DNA of 7,581 bases from DASROJ01 sp035646975 (GCA_035646975.1 DASROJ010000163.1:1-7581); one strand, 5' to 3'; shown: positions 1 to 6,403, numbered from the stretch's first letter. Program-made: numbers and translations. The notes: a model not told the origin generated them from the sequence alone.

Positions 1-552
1 GATCTGTCCCGCGGCAAGAGCCCCCTTGCCCAGGATCAGGTAGGCCAGACCCATGTCGGTCTTTCCGCCGGGATCGCTGAACGGCGCCCCGACGACGATG
101 TCGGCGAACCCGTCGGCATCGAGATCGAACGCTGCCACCGAGAATCCGAACTGCTGGATCTTGTCCGTGGTGGCTGATGGCGCCGTGATGACGATGTCGG
201 CGAGATTCGGGTCGGAGAACCATCCCGCCGAGGGGGGCGAGGCGGAGCCCAGATAGACGAACACCTGGTTGCGGCTCCGCTGGCCGACCACGGCGTCGGC
301 GAGGCCATCGCCATCGATGTCGCCGAAGGCGATCGCGGAGCCGAACTCGGTGCTGGTGGTGCCCGCCGGACTCTGCGTCAGCAGGATGTCCTCGCTGTTG
401 ACCGCGCGGAGGCTCGAATCGCCGTCGAGAAATATCACGGGCCGGCTCGTGCGCGGAGGCGGCGCGGCCGTGGCGTGAGCCACGCTGGAAGCCGCGAGCA
501 CCGCGACGGCCATCAGCTTCGCTGGCAGGTCGTTCCATTCCGGAAACGTCAC
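1..552 (-). CDS. Secreted FG-GAP repeat (integrin-alpha-like) protein, 3' end cut off by the window
   Basis: Only the first 184 codons are present; the frame is open to the window edge. I chose the GTG at 552-550 as start because it overlaps the stop of the upstream barrel gene (GTGA) and an AAGGGA purine run precedes it. An in-frame ATG at 513 is the alternative but has no clear ribosome binding site. Residues about 12-29 form a hydrophobic stretch ending in AHATA, a good signal-peptidase I site, so the product should be exported. Two FG-GAP units are visible, at about residues 70-91 and 136-157. Each starts with FG and carries a calcium-loop pattern DxDxDGxAD (D78/D80/D82/D86 and D143/D145/D147/D151), followed by VVG. 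FG-GAP units form blades of beta-propellers that bind Ca2+ and often mediate surface adhesion. The ligand is unknown. Co-translation with the barrel protein suggests a shared cell-surface role. Confidence 0.85.
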   Translation of the reverse strand, partial: MTFPEWNDLPAKLMAVAVLAASSVAHATAAPPPRTSRPVIFLDGDSSLRAVNSEDILLTQSPAGTTSTEFGSAIAFGDIDGDGLADAVVGQRSRNQVFVYLGSASPPSAGWFSDPNLADIVITAPSATTDKIQQFGFSVAAFDLDADGFADIVVGAPFSDPGGKTDMGLAYLILGKGALAAGQI

Positions 553-1964
553 TTGTCCCTTTCCAGATGATAGGTCAATGACGCCACCACCCTGTCGACG
601 GAGTCGGAGAGATCGGCGGCGACGTCCAGCGAAAAACTGTAGAACCGGGCGCCGGCTCCGAGTGTCTCGTGCCACTCGGTCCCCCGGTCACGGAAGAAGT
701 CCCCCTGTTTCATCGCGCGGCTCTGTCCTTGCAGCGCCCCCACGTCGCCTGACGCCCGATCGAGATGGGGGCCACCATCCTGCCGGGTGTAGAGTCCGCC
801 ACGCAGCGCGAGAGTCCAGCTCGGAAATGACCGGCGGAATTCCATGCCGAGATGCGCTTCGGTGGCATCCGACGCCGTGTAGCTGACCTTGCGGACGAAG
901 TCCGAGCGTGTCAGCACGTTTTCCCCGGCTCGCATTCCCCTCAGGAGGTCGGAGTAGGCGACCCGCTCGAGGTCCAATGTGAAAACAAGACTCTGACGGG
1001 CGGCCGAGGGATTGCGATCGAACGGTGTCCAGGCCACACCGACCACGGCGGTGTCCGGTTGGCTCACCACGTTGCTGAACGACGCGCTCGTCGACGTCGA
1101 CAGGTTCCGGCTCGTGGAGGGAATGCCGAACCGGGCCCCTTGACGATACACCGCCGCCACCGAGATCGTGTGATGCGGTCTCCACCACGATGCGAACGAG
1201 AAGGCGAAGTCCATGTCGCTCCCGCTGCTGCGGGTCACGGAGAGCGGCGCCGGCATCGTGCCGCTGAATCGAGGATCCGACATGCCGGGCCCCGTGAACT
1301 GCAGCGGGTCGGCGAGAAGCCCCACCGTTTCCGAGGACAATCTCAGCCTGCCCGCCACCAGCGACCCGCCCACTGAGAACGTCGGCGTGAGCCGCCATCC
1401 GGCGGCGAAGTCGTACAGCTCGAGGTCCGCGTCGAGCGTTCCGCGGGAAATGCGTACCACTTCGTCCCCCGCGCCCGGCGCGACGGGCGCCGACAAGGGC
1501 GTCGTCCGGTTCAGCGACCTGGCGTCCAGATCGAGGTTGAGCACCTCGGTTCGCGACAAGGCGACCACCAGGGGCCGGCCGCCCACCTTGAGCGGGTAGG
1601 CAAACGACAGGTAGGCGGGTGTCGTGCCACTGCCTGCCGACGACGTCGTCTCGAAGGTCATCCCCGCAAACGGATTGACTGACGGGTCGAACCTGATCAA
1701 ACCCGAGGAAGTAAAGGTCGAGGCGTACGAGCTTCTGCCGGCTTCGACAACGAACTCGGGTGTGTTGATGGAGGCCAGACGCGCCGGGTTGAATCGCGCG
1801 GCGGACGAGTCGTCGACCAGGGCGACACCCGCCCCTCCCATCGCCGAGGCACGGCCGCCTGGTGCGTTGAAGGGGAACCTCAGCGCACCGTAGATATCCT
1901 CGTCGGTCATCGCGCCGGCCGGGGACGCAGTGAGCGTGACGAGGACCAGCGCGAGCGCTGCCAT
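549..1964 (-). CDS. Predicted outer-membrane beta-barrel protein (PorV/FadL/TraF_2-like)
   Basis: The protein is 471 aa if started at the ATG at 1964. Residues 4-18 are hydrophobic and end in AGA, a signal-peptidase I site. Mature residues about 37-62 carry GGRASAMGGAG, then VDDSSAARFNPA, the N-terminal signature of PorV/PorQ, FadL-like and TraF_2-type barrels (small-residue run, then acidic residues, then NPA). The rest alternates polar and hydrophobic residues in short strands rich in Ser, Thr, Arg and aromatics, as expected for an outer-membrane barrel. It ends SLTYHLERDK rather than in the classical terminal Phe/Trp. Its cargo or transport role cannot be told from sequence. The ATG start is doubtful: the n-region then has no basic residue and no Shine-Dalgarno lies close by. 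The frame stays open upstream to a TAA near 2030, and the best initiation context points to codon ATC at 2000 (12 more residues, two of them Arg). The downstream FG-GAP gene overlaps by 4 bases. A 427-codon open frame inside it is a shadow. Confidence 0.82.
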   Translation of the reverse strand: MAALALVLVTLTASPAGAMTDEDIYGALRFPFNAPGGRASAMGGAGVALVDDSSAARFNPARLASINTPEFVVEAGRSSYASTFTSSGLIRFDPSVNPFAGMTFETTSSAGSGTTPAYLSFAYPLKVGGRPLVVALSRTEVLNLDLDARSLNRTTPLSAPVAPGAGDEVVRISRGTLDADLELYDFAAGWRLTPTFSVGGSLVAGRLRLSSETVGLLADPLQFTGPGMSDPRFSGTMPAPLSVTRSSGSDMDFAFSFASWWRPHHTISVAAVYRQGARFGIPSTSRNLSTSTSASFSNVVSQPDTAVVGVAWTPFDRNPSAARQSLVFTLDLERVAYSDLLRGMRAGENVLTRSDFVRKVSYTASDATEAHLGMEFRRSFPSWTLALRGGLYTRQDGGPHLDRASGDVGALQGQSRAMKQGDFFRDRGTEWHETLGAGARFYSFSLDVAADLSDSVDRVVASLTYHLERDK

Positions 1965-2006
1965 CCCACATGAGCGGACAACTGTGGCAATGCCCCGGAT
2001 ATGCGA

Positions 2007-2013
2007 CCTCCCC
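2007..2013 (-). promoter_or_regulatory. Strong Shine-Dalgarno GGGGAGG of the barrel gene, not matched to a canonical start
   Basis: On the minus strand GGGGAGG is followed by six bases (TCGCAT) and then the in-frame codon ATC at 2000-1998. The annotated ATG at 1964 lies 42 bases downstream of the motif, too far for it to serve. No in-frame ATG, GTG or TTG occurs between this site and 1964. The in-frame ATT at 1991 is 15 bases away, which is also poor. The site implies that translation begins near 2000, or that the ancestral start codon has been altered there. Confidence 0.5.
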
Positions 2014-2026
2014 GCGCGATTTCGTG

Positions 2027-2055
2027 ATTATGTCATCCTGGGGACGACCAGTCTA
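2027..2055 (-). promoter_or_regulatory. Candidate sigma70-type promoter for the barrel/FG-GAP operon
   Basis: Reading the minus strand, TAGACT (2055-2050, four of six matches to TTGACA) is followed after 17 bases by CATAAT (2032-2027, five of six matches to TATAAT). Transcription would begin near 2020, giving a leader of about 20 bases to the ATC at 2000 or about 56 bases to the ATG at 1964. Its -35 lies only two bases from the -35 of the opposite promoter. Confidence 0.5.
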
Positions 2056-2087
2056 CCTTGACAGCATGTCCAACGGCCTCTAGACTG
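2049..2087. repeat. 7-bp inverted repeat spanning the divergent promoters
   Basis: CAGTCTA (2049-2055) and TAGACTG (2081-2087) are perfect reverse complements, centred 32 bases apart, close to three helical turns. One arm covers the -35 of the minus-strand promoter and the other covers the -10 of the plus-strand promoter. A dimeric regulator bound to both arms could control both directions together. With arms this short, chance is possible. Confidence 0.35.
2058..2086 (+). promoter_or_regulatory. Candidate sigma70-type promoter for the HhH/cysteine protein
   Basis: A perfect TTGACA (2058-2063) is followed, after exactly 17 bases, by TAGACT (2081-2086, four of six matches to TATAAT). An AT-rich initially transcribed region (2086-2101) follows. 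The start of transcription should be near 2093, leaving a leader of about 39 bases before the ATG at 2132. Confidence 0.6.
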
Positions 2088-2131
2088 TTGATTATTTTAA
2101 AGATCCAGCCGTCTCGAGGAGGATTGTTACG

Positions 2132-2833
2132 ATGTCCAGGCCCCGCCGAGTGAAATCCACCCTGATGGCCTGTGCCATTGTTCTGTCTGCGGGGTTGGCG
2201 CTGCGCGCCACCGCCGGCTGGACCGCCCCCCGCGCCGAGCCCACAGCACCTGAGACGTCTCCGGCTGCAAGCGCCCTCCTCTCGCTGCTCAATACCGCGC
2301 CGGAATCGAAGCTGCGCACCACCGAAGGGATGACTTCCGATGTGCTCGCCAAGCTGATGGCTCACCGCGCATCGGGAGGCAGGCTGGCCAACCTCGTCGA
2401 ATTCGAAAAGAAAACCGGTGTCAAGCCGACCGACCTCGAGCTTCTTCTGAAACCGTTCCTGGAGGAAGCCAGGGCCAGGGAGATGGAAGCCGAGCGAAAA
2501 GCCGTTCCAGACCCACCGACCCGCGCGAAAGCAGGCCGCACTCCCAAGAAGACCGATGGCTCGGCGCCGGAAAGCCCGCAACCTGCCGGCATCGGCCCGA
2601 TAGGTGGCGTGCGCCCGGGCTTCTACTCGAAGCTCCCCGGATACGAAGACCTCGACAAGGTCGACTCTCTCAAGAAGACTGAATTCCTCGAGACGGTGAA
2701 CAGGGAGATGTGCTCGTGCGGCTGCAAGGGCGAGACCGTCGCTTTCTGCCTGGTCAACGATCCGGGATGCCCCGTGGTCAAGGCGCGCGCGAAGAAGATC
2801 TACGACGACATCATGACCAAGGCGCCGCGCTAA
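2132..2833 (+). CDS. Exported protein with a divergent helix-hairpin-helix region and a C-terminal five-cysteine motif
   Basis: The protein is 233 aa, of unrecognised function. The start is fixed by GAGGAGG about nine bases before the ATG. Residues 1-29 look like a signal peptide: basic SRPRR, a hydrophobic core at about 11-25, and small residues near 26-29. Residues about 50-110 resemble a ComEA-type double HhH domain. They include NTAPESKL where ComEA has NTA..EL, then TEGM and TGVK where the two GIG hairpins would be. The glycine hairpins are degenerate, so DNA binding is not assured. Residues 111-165 are charged, then Pro/Ala-rich, and probably form a linker. Residues 184-233 hold CSCGC, then C and C (C194, C196, C198, C206, C213), with NDPGCP around the last. 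This pattern suggests metal binding or redox-active thiols outside the cytoplasm. The gene stands alone behind its own promoter, divergent from a surface operon. Confidence 0.85.
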   Translation: MSRPRRVKSTLMACAIVLSAGLALRATAGWTAPRAEPTAPETSPAASALLSLLNTAPESKLRTTEGMTSDVLAKLMAHRASGGRLANLVEFEKKTGVKPTDLELLLKPFLEEARAREMEAERKAVPDPPTRAKAGRTPKKTDGSAPESPQPAGIGPIGGVRPGFYSKLPGYEDLDKVDSLKKTEFLETVNREMCSCGCKGETVAFCLVNDPGCPVVKARAKKIYDDIMTKAPR

Positions 2834-2861
2834 CTCTTCGAACACCCTTCCTCTTCTACCC

Positions 2862-2888
2862 GCCCCTCGCGATGGGCTCTTTCTTGTT
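2862..2888 (+). terminator. Weak possible rho-independent terminator
   Basis: GCCC (2862-2865) can pair with GGGC (2874-2877) across an eight-base loop, followed by the T-rich run TCTTTCTTGTT. The stem is only four base pairs, so this is a weak candidate. It sits 29 bases after the stop of the HhH/cysteine gene, and its T-run overlaps the -35 of the next promoter. Confidence 0.25.
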
Positions 2889-2913
2889 GCGTTTCTCCGC
2901 ACCGTGTTATACT
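2884..2913 (+). promoter_or_regulatory. Extended -10 promoter for the EF-G/asnS operon
   Basis: TGtTATACT (2905-2913) is an extended -10 element: TG one base upstream of TATACT, itself five of six matches to TATAAT. A weak -35, TTGTTG (2884-2889), lies 18 bases upstream; extended -10 promoters tolerate a poor -35. Transcription should start near 2920, leaving a leader of about 79 bases before the ATG at 2999. Confidence 0.6.
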
Positions 2914-2935
2914 CCGCGTTCAAAATCAAGGAGTT

Positions 2936-2977
2936 ATGAGGCATCGCGCCGTGCGCGCGCCGGCTCATTCCCGCTGA
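2936..2977 (+). CDS. Possible 13-codon leader ORF upstream of the EF-G gene
   Basis: An ATG at 2936 opens 13 codons (MRHRAVRAPAHSR) ending at TGA 2975-2977. AAGGAG (2928-2933) precedes the ATG by only two bases, closer than usual for a ribosome binding site. The ORF holds a perfect GC stem, CGCGC (2945-2949) with GCGCG (2953-2957) around a three-base loop. It ends 21 bases before the EF-G start. It could act in translation-dependent control of the operon, but a short ORF in a leader can also be chance. Confidence 0.22.
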   Translation: MRHRAVRAPAHSR

Positions 2978-2998
2978 CACCACTCTGGAGGAGGGTAG

Positions 2999-5098
2999 AT
3001 GAAGGTCTACGAGGCTTCCGAGATTCGCAACGTGAGCGTTATCGGTCACGGAGGCTCGGGGAAGACCAGCTTGGTGTCCGCGCTCCTTTACGCTTCCGGC
3101 GCCGTCAACCGCCTCGGAAAGGTCGACGACGGCACGACGGTGACCGACTTCGACGAGGAGTCGATCGCCCGCAAGAAATCGGTTTCCGCCTCTCTCTGCA
3201 ATCTCGAATGGGACAAGACGAAGCTCAACCTGATCGACACGCCCGGGTACGGCGCTTTTCTCCATGAGGCCCGCGGCTGCATGCGGGTGACGGACGCCGC
3301 TGTCGTGGTGGTGTCCGCGGTGGCCGGCGTCGAGGTATCGACGACGAAGGTCTGGAGCTACGCGAACGAATTCGAGGTGCCCCGTATCCTGCTGCTGAAC
3401 AAGATGGACCGTGAGCGCGCCTCGTTCGATCGAAGCCTCGAGTCGGTGCAGGCGGCGTTCGGCCGCGGGGCCGTCCCGGCCCAGATACCCATCGGGTCGG
3501 AAAAGGATTTCACAGGCGTCGTCGATCTCATCCGGATGAAGTCGCTCACCTGGAGTCATGACGGCGCCGGCAAGATTACTGAAGGACCCGTGCCGGCCGA
3601 CCTGCAGGCCGCCGCCGCGGCAGCCCGCGAAAAACTCGTGGACGCCGTGGCAGAGAACGACGACAGGCTCATGGAGAAATACCTCGAGGCGGGCACCCTG
3701 GAGGACGTCGAGCTCACCGCGGGGCTCAAGAGCGCCATCCTGGGACGGAAGCTCTTTCCCATCCTGTGCGCATCAGCCACGCTGAACATGGGGGCGCAGC
3801 CTCTGCTCGAGGCCATCGTGCGCTACCTGCCCTCGCCGGCCGAGCGTCCCGAAGCCGCCGGCGTCGACGCGCACGGCCAGCCTGCAAGCCGGAAACCTGC
3901 CACCACCGAACCATTCTCCGCGCTGGTGTTCAAGACAGTGGTCGACCCGTTCGCGGGAAAGATCAGCTACTTCAGGGTCTACTCCGGCCTGGTGAAGGCC
4001 GACACGACGATCTATAACGCGAGCCGCAGCGACACCGAGAGAGTGGGGGCCGTCGACGCGGTGATGGGCAAGGCTCTCGCCCCGGTCGGTGAGCTTCGCG
4101 CCGGCGACATCGGCGCCTTCGCGAAGCTCAAGGTGACCCAGACCGGCGACACCCTCGTGTCCGACAAGAATCATGTGATCGAGTATCCGAAGGTGGCCTT
4201 CGCGGAGCCGGCGATCTCGTGGGCCATCGAGCCGAAGACACGCGGAGACGAGGAGAAGCTTTCAGCCGCCCTTCACAAGCTGCTGGATGCGGACCCGATG
4301 CTCAGGGTGGTCCGCGACACCCAGACGAAGGAGATGCTGATCTCCGGCTCCGGCCAGGAGCATGTCGAGGTCGCGGTGGCCAAGCTCAGGCGACTCGGCG
4401 TGGACTGCACGCTGAAGCTCCCGAAGATTCCCTATCGGGAGACCATCACGAAAGCGGTCAAGTACGTCGAGTACACGCACAAGAAGCAGACCGGTGGCGC
4501 CGGCCAGTACGCGCGCGTGTTCATTGACGTCGAGCCGCTGCGCAACGGCACCTACGAGTTCGTCGACAAGATCGTCGGCGGGGTCATCGACCAGCAGTTC
4601 AGACCCAGCGTCGACAAGGGTGTCCAGTCGAAGATGGCCGAGGGGGTCGTCGCGGGCTTCCCGGTCGTCGGCGTGAAGGTCTCACTTGTCGACGGCAAGA
4701 CGCACCCCGTGGACAGCAAGGACATCGCCTTCCAGGTGGCGGGCCGCGAGGCCTTCAAGAAGGCGATTGTCGACGCGGGACCCACACTGCTCGAACCGAT
4801 AATGAATGTCGAGGTGCTGGTGCCCGAGGAGTGCTACGGCGACATTCTCGGGGATCTCAACAGCCGGCGCGGGCGAGTGCAGGGAATGGATTCGAAGGCC
4901 GGCACCAGCATCATCAAGGCGCAGGCGCCGATGTCGGAGATGCTCAATTACTCCGCCACCCTGAACTCGATCACCGGCGGCCGGGGCGAGCACCACATGG
5001 AGTTCGCCCACTACGACGAAGTGCCTGCCCATCTGCGCGAGAAGATCATCCACGACGCCAGGGCGGCCGCGCACAAGGGCGACGAGACCGAGGAATGA
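2999..5098 (+). CDS. fusA: Elongation factor G paralogue (EF-G2-type translational GTPase)
   Basis: The protein is 699 aa, full EF-G length; GGAGGAGGG lies just before the ATG. The G domain (about 1-290) has P-loop GHGGSGKT (16-23), switch I D50/E54/R58 with KKSVS where canonical EF-G has GITI, DTPGYG (80-85), NKMD (134-137) and CASA (257-260). The other domains are II (about 304-395), III (about 401-476), IV (about 477-597, with HKKQTGGAGQY at 494-504) and V (about 598-699, with GDLNSRRG and MSEMLNYS). EF-G moves tRNAs and mRNA through the ribosome using GTP, and also helps in ribosome recycling. The HGGSGKT P-loop and the Tyr84 in place of the catalytic His of DTPGH are traits I associate with EF-G2 paralogues such as Thermus EF-G-2. 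It probably coexists with a standard EF-G elsewhere in the genome, since there is no rpsL/rpsG/tuf context here. It is co-transcribed with asnS. Confidence 0.93.
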   Translation: MKVYEASEIRNVSVIGHGGSGKTSLVSALLYASGAVNRLGKVDDGTTVTDFDEESIARKKSVSASLCNLEWDKTKLNLIDTPGYGAFLHEARGCMRVTDAAVVVVSAVAGVEVSTTKVWSYANEFEVPRILLLNKMDRERASFDRSLESVQAAFGRGAVPAQIPIGSEKDFTGVVDLIRMKSLTWSHDGAGKITEGPVPADLQAAAAAAREKLVDAVAENDDRLMEKYLEAGTLEDVELTAGLKSAILGRKLFPILCASATLNMGAQPLLEAIVRYLPSPAERPEAAGVDAHGQPASRKPATTEPFSALVFKTVVDPFAGKISYFRVYSGLVKADTTIYNASRSDTERVGAVDAVMGKALAPVGELRAGDIGAFAKLKVTQTGDTLVSDKNHVIEYPKVAFAEPAISWAIEPKTRGDEEKLSAALHKLLDADPMLRVVRDTQTKEMLISGSGQEHVEVAVAKLRRLGVDCTLKLPKIPYRETITKAVKYVEYTHKKQTGGAGQYARVFIDVEPLRNGTYEFVDKIVGGVIDQQFRPSVDKGVQSKMAEGVVAGFPVVGVKVSLVDGKTHPVDSKDIAFQVAGREAFKKAIVDAGPTLLEPIMNVEVLVPEECYGDILGDLNSRRGRVQGMDSKAGTSIIKAQAPMSEMLNYSATLNSITGGRGEHHMEFAHYDEVPAHLREKIIHDARAAAHKGDETEE

Positions 5099-6399
5099 CC
5101 GACCCGGGCGCGTTCGTCACGATCGGCGATCTCGGCAGGCACGAAGGACAGGAAGTTTCACTCCGCGGATGGGTGTACCACAAGCGCGACATCGGCAAGA
5201 TCCGGTTCCTGGTGATGCGCGACGGCTCGGGCTACGTTCAGGGAGTCGTGGTCGCCAAGGAAGTCACCCCCGAGGTGTTCGACACGGCCGGCGCTCTCAC
5301 CCAGGAATCCTCGTTCGAGATGCGGGGCCGGGTGCGCAAAGAACCCCGCGCTCCAGGCGGCTTCGAGCTGAATGTCTCCTCGCTCACGGCGCTCCACATC
5401 GCCGGCGAATATCCGATCTCCCCGAAGGAGCATGGCATCGATTTCCTCATGGACAACAGGCACCTCTGGCTGCGGTCGAGCCGGCCGCACGCCATCCTGA
5501 GGATCCGCAGCGAGGTCTGCAAGGCGATACGCGATTTCTTCGACGAGCGCGGTTTCGTGCTGATCGATTCCCCCATTTTCACCCCGGCCGCCTGCGAGGG
5601 CACCAGCACGCTTTTCGAGACGGACTATTTCGGCGAGAAGGCCTATCTCACGCAGTCGGGCCAGCTGTACCTCGAGCCGGCCTGCATGTCGTTCGGGAAG
5701 GTCTACTGTTTCGGACCGACGTTCCGCGCGGAGAAATCCAAGACACGCCGCCACCTCACCGAGTTCTGGATGGTGGAGCCCGAGGTGGCCTTCATGGAGC
5801 TGCCGGGGCTGCTCGATCTCGCCGAGGAATTCATCATGTATCTGGTCGGGCGCGTGCTCGACAAGCGGCGCGAGGAGCTCAAGGCGCTCGAAAGGGACGT
5901 GTCGAAGCTCGAAGCGGTGACGCGCCCTTTCCCCCGCATGAAGTACGACCAGGCCGTGTCGGTGCTGCGCGACAAGGGGGTCGACTTCCAGTACGGCAAC
6001 GACCTCGGAGCCACCGACGAGACGATTCTCTCGGAGATGCATGCCAGTCCCCTGATGGTCACGCATTATCCCGCGTCGGTGAAGGCGTTTTACATGCAGC
6101 CCGACGCAGAATCGCCCGATAAGGCGTCATGCGTTGACGTATTGGCTCCTGAGGGATACGGTGAGATTATCGGTGGCAGTCAGCGCATTCATGACTATGA
6201 TCTACTTCTCGGGCGCATCGAGCAGCACGGTCTCCCGGTGGAAGCCTTCAAATGGTACCTGGAGATCCGGAAATACGGAACGGTGCCGCATTCTGGATTC
6301 GGCATGGGTATCGAACGGACCGTCTCCTGGCTGTGCGGCATTCATCACCTCAGGGAGGCGATCCCCTACCCCCGGACCCTGAGCCGCATTTACCCTTAG
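5095..6399 (+). CDS. asnS: Asparagine--tRNA ligase
   Basis: The protein is 434 aa and charges tRNA-Asn with asparagine in the cytoplasm. The start ATG overlaps the EF-G stop (ATGA), which sets the start by translational coupling; the frame is open further upstream, but only as a shadow of EF-G. Residues about 10-105 form the OB-fold anticodon-binding domain (VSLRGWVYHKR, then RDGSGYVQGVV). The class II catalytic core has motif 1 around IDSPIFTP (157-164). Motif 2 is FRAEKSKTRRHLTEFW (210-225), with R211 and E213; the RHLTEFW form marks AsnRS rather than AspRS. Motif 3 is GFGMGIERT (401-409), with ATP-binding R408. The length is that of the compact Thermus/archaeal-type enzymes rather than the 466-aa E. 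coli type. Codons at about 6130-6212 are noticeably less GC-rich than the rest. Whether the genome also makes Asn-tRNA by the GatCAB amidotransferase route cannot be seen here. Confidence 0.95.
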   Translation: MTDPGAFVTIGDLGRHEGQEVSLRGWVYHKRDIGKIRFLVMRDGSGYVQGVVVAKEVTPEVFDTAGALTQESSFEMRGRVRKEPRAPGGFELNVSSLTALHIAGEYPISPKEHGIDFLMDNRHLWLRSSRPHAILRIRSEVCKAIRDFFDERGFVLIDSPIFTPAACEGTSTLFETDYFGEKAYLTQSGQLYLEPACMSFGKVYCFGPTFRAEKSKTRRHLTEFWMVEPEVAFMELPGLLDLAEEFIMYLVGRVLDKRREELKALERDVSKLEAVTRPFPRMKYDQAVSVLRDKGVDFQYGNDLGATDETILSEMHASPLMVTHYPASVKAFYMQPDAESPDKASCVDVLAPEGYGEIIGGSQRIHDYDLLLGRIEQHGLPVEAFKWYLEIRKYGTVPHSGFGMGIERTVSWLCGIHHLREAIPYPRTLSRIYP

Positions 6400-6403
6400 C
6401 ACT

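Noticed and set aside
688..1971. 427-codon minus-strand frame overlapping the outer-membrane gene, starting just upstream at 1971
   Set aside because: It is the shifted frame of the barrel gene; its product is Arg/Gly-rich with no signal peptide or fold, whereas the other frame has both.
1989..1991. ATT as the start of the barrel gene
   Set aside because: It is 15 bases from the GGGGAGG motif, poorer spacing than the ATC at 2000, and would drop one of the two arginines from the n-region.
2165..2173. Possible lipobox (LMAC) in the HhH/cysteine protein
   Set aside because: The Cys at residue 14 comes before most of the hydrophobic core, so lipoprotein processing is unlikely; a signal-peptidase I site near residues 26-29 fits better.
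2033..3559. 508-codon open frame on the minus strand across the HhH/cysteine gene, the EF-G promoter and the start of EF-G
   Set aside because: It is antisense to two well-supported genes, is Arg/His/Gly-rich with no recognisable domain, and crosses an intergenic region with promoter signals. Long antisense frames are expected in GC-rich coding DNA.
4831..5094. Upstream extension of asnS in the same frame
   Set aside because: It overlaps the conserved domain V of EF-G, and the added residues are Arg/His-rich with no AsnRS similarity; the ATGA-coupled start gives the expected family length.
5158..6066. 302-codon minus-strand frame opposite asnS
   Set aside because: It is antisense to conserved AsnRS motifs and has shadow-like composition.
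6134..6162. Internal promoter TTGACG-17-TACGGT in asnS
   Set aside because: The -10 matches only three of six positions; it is kept only as a remark on the low-GC patch.
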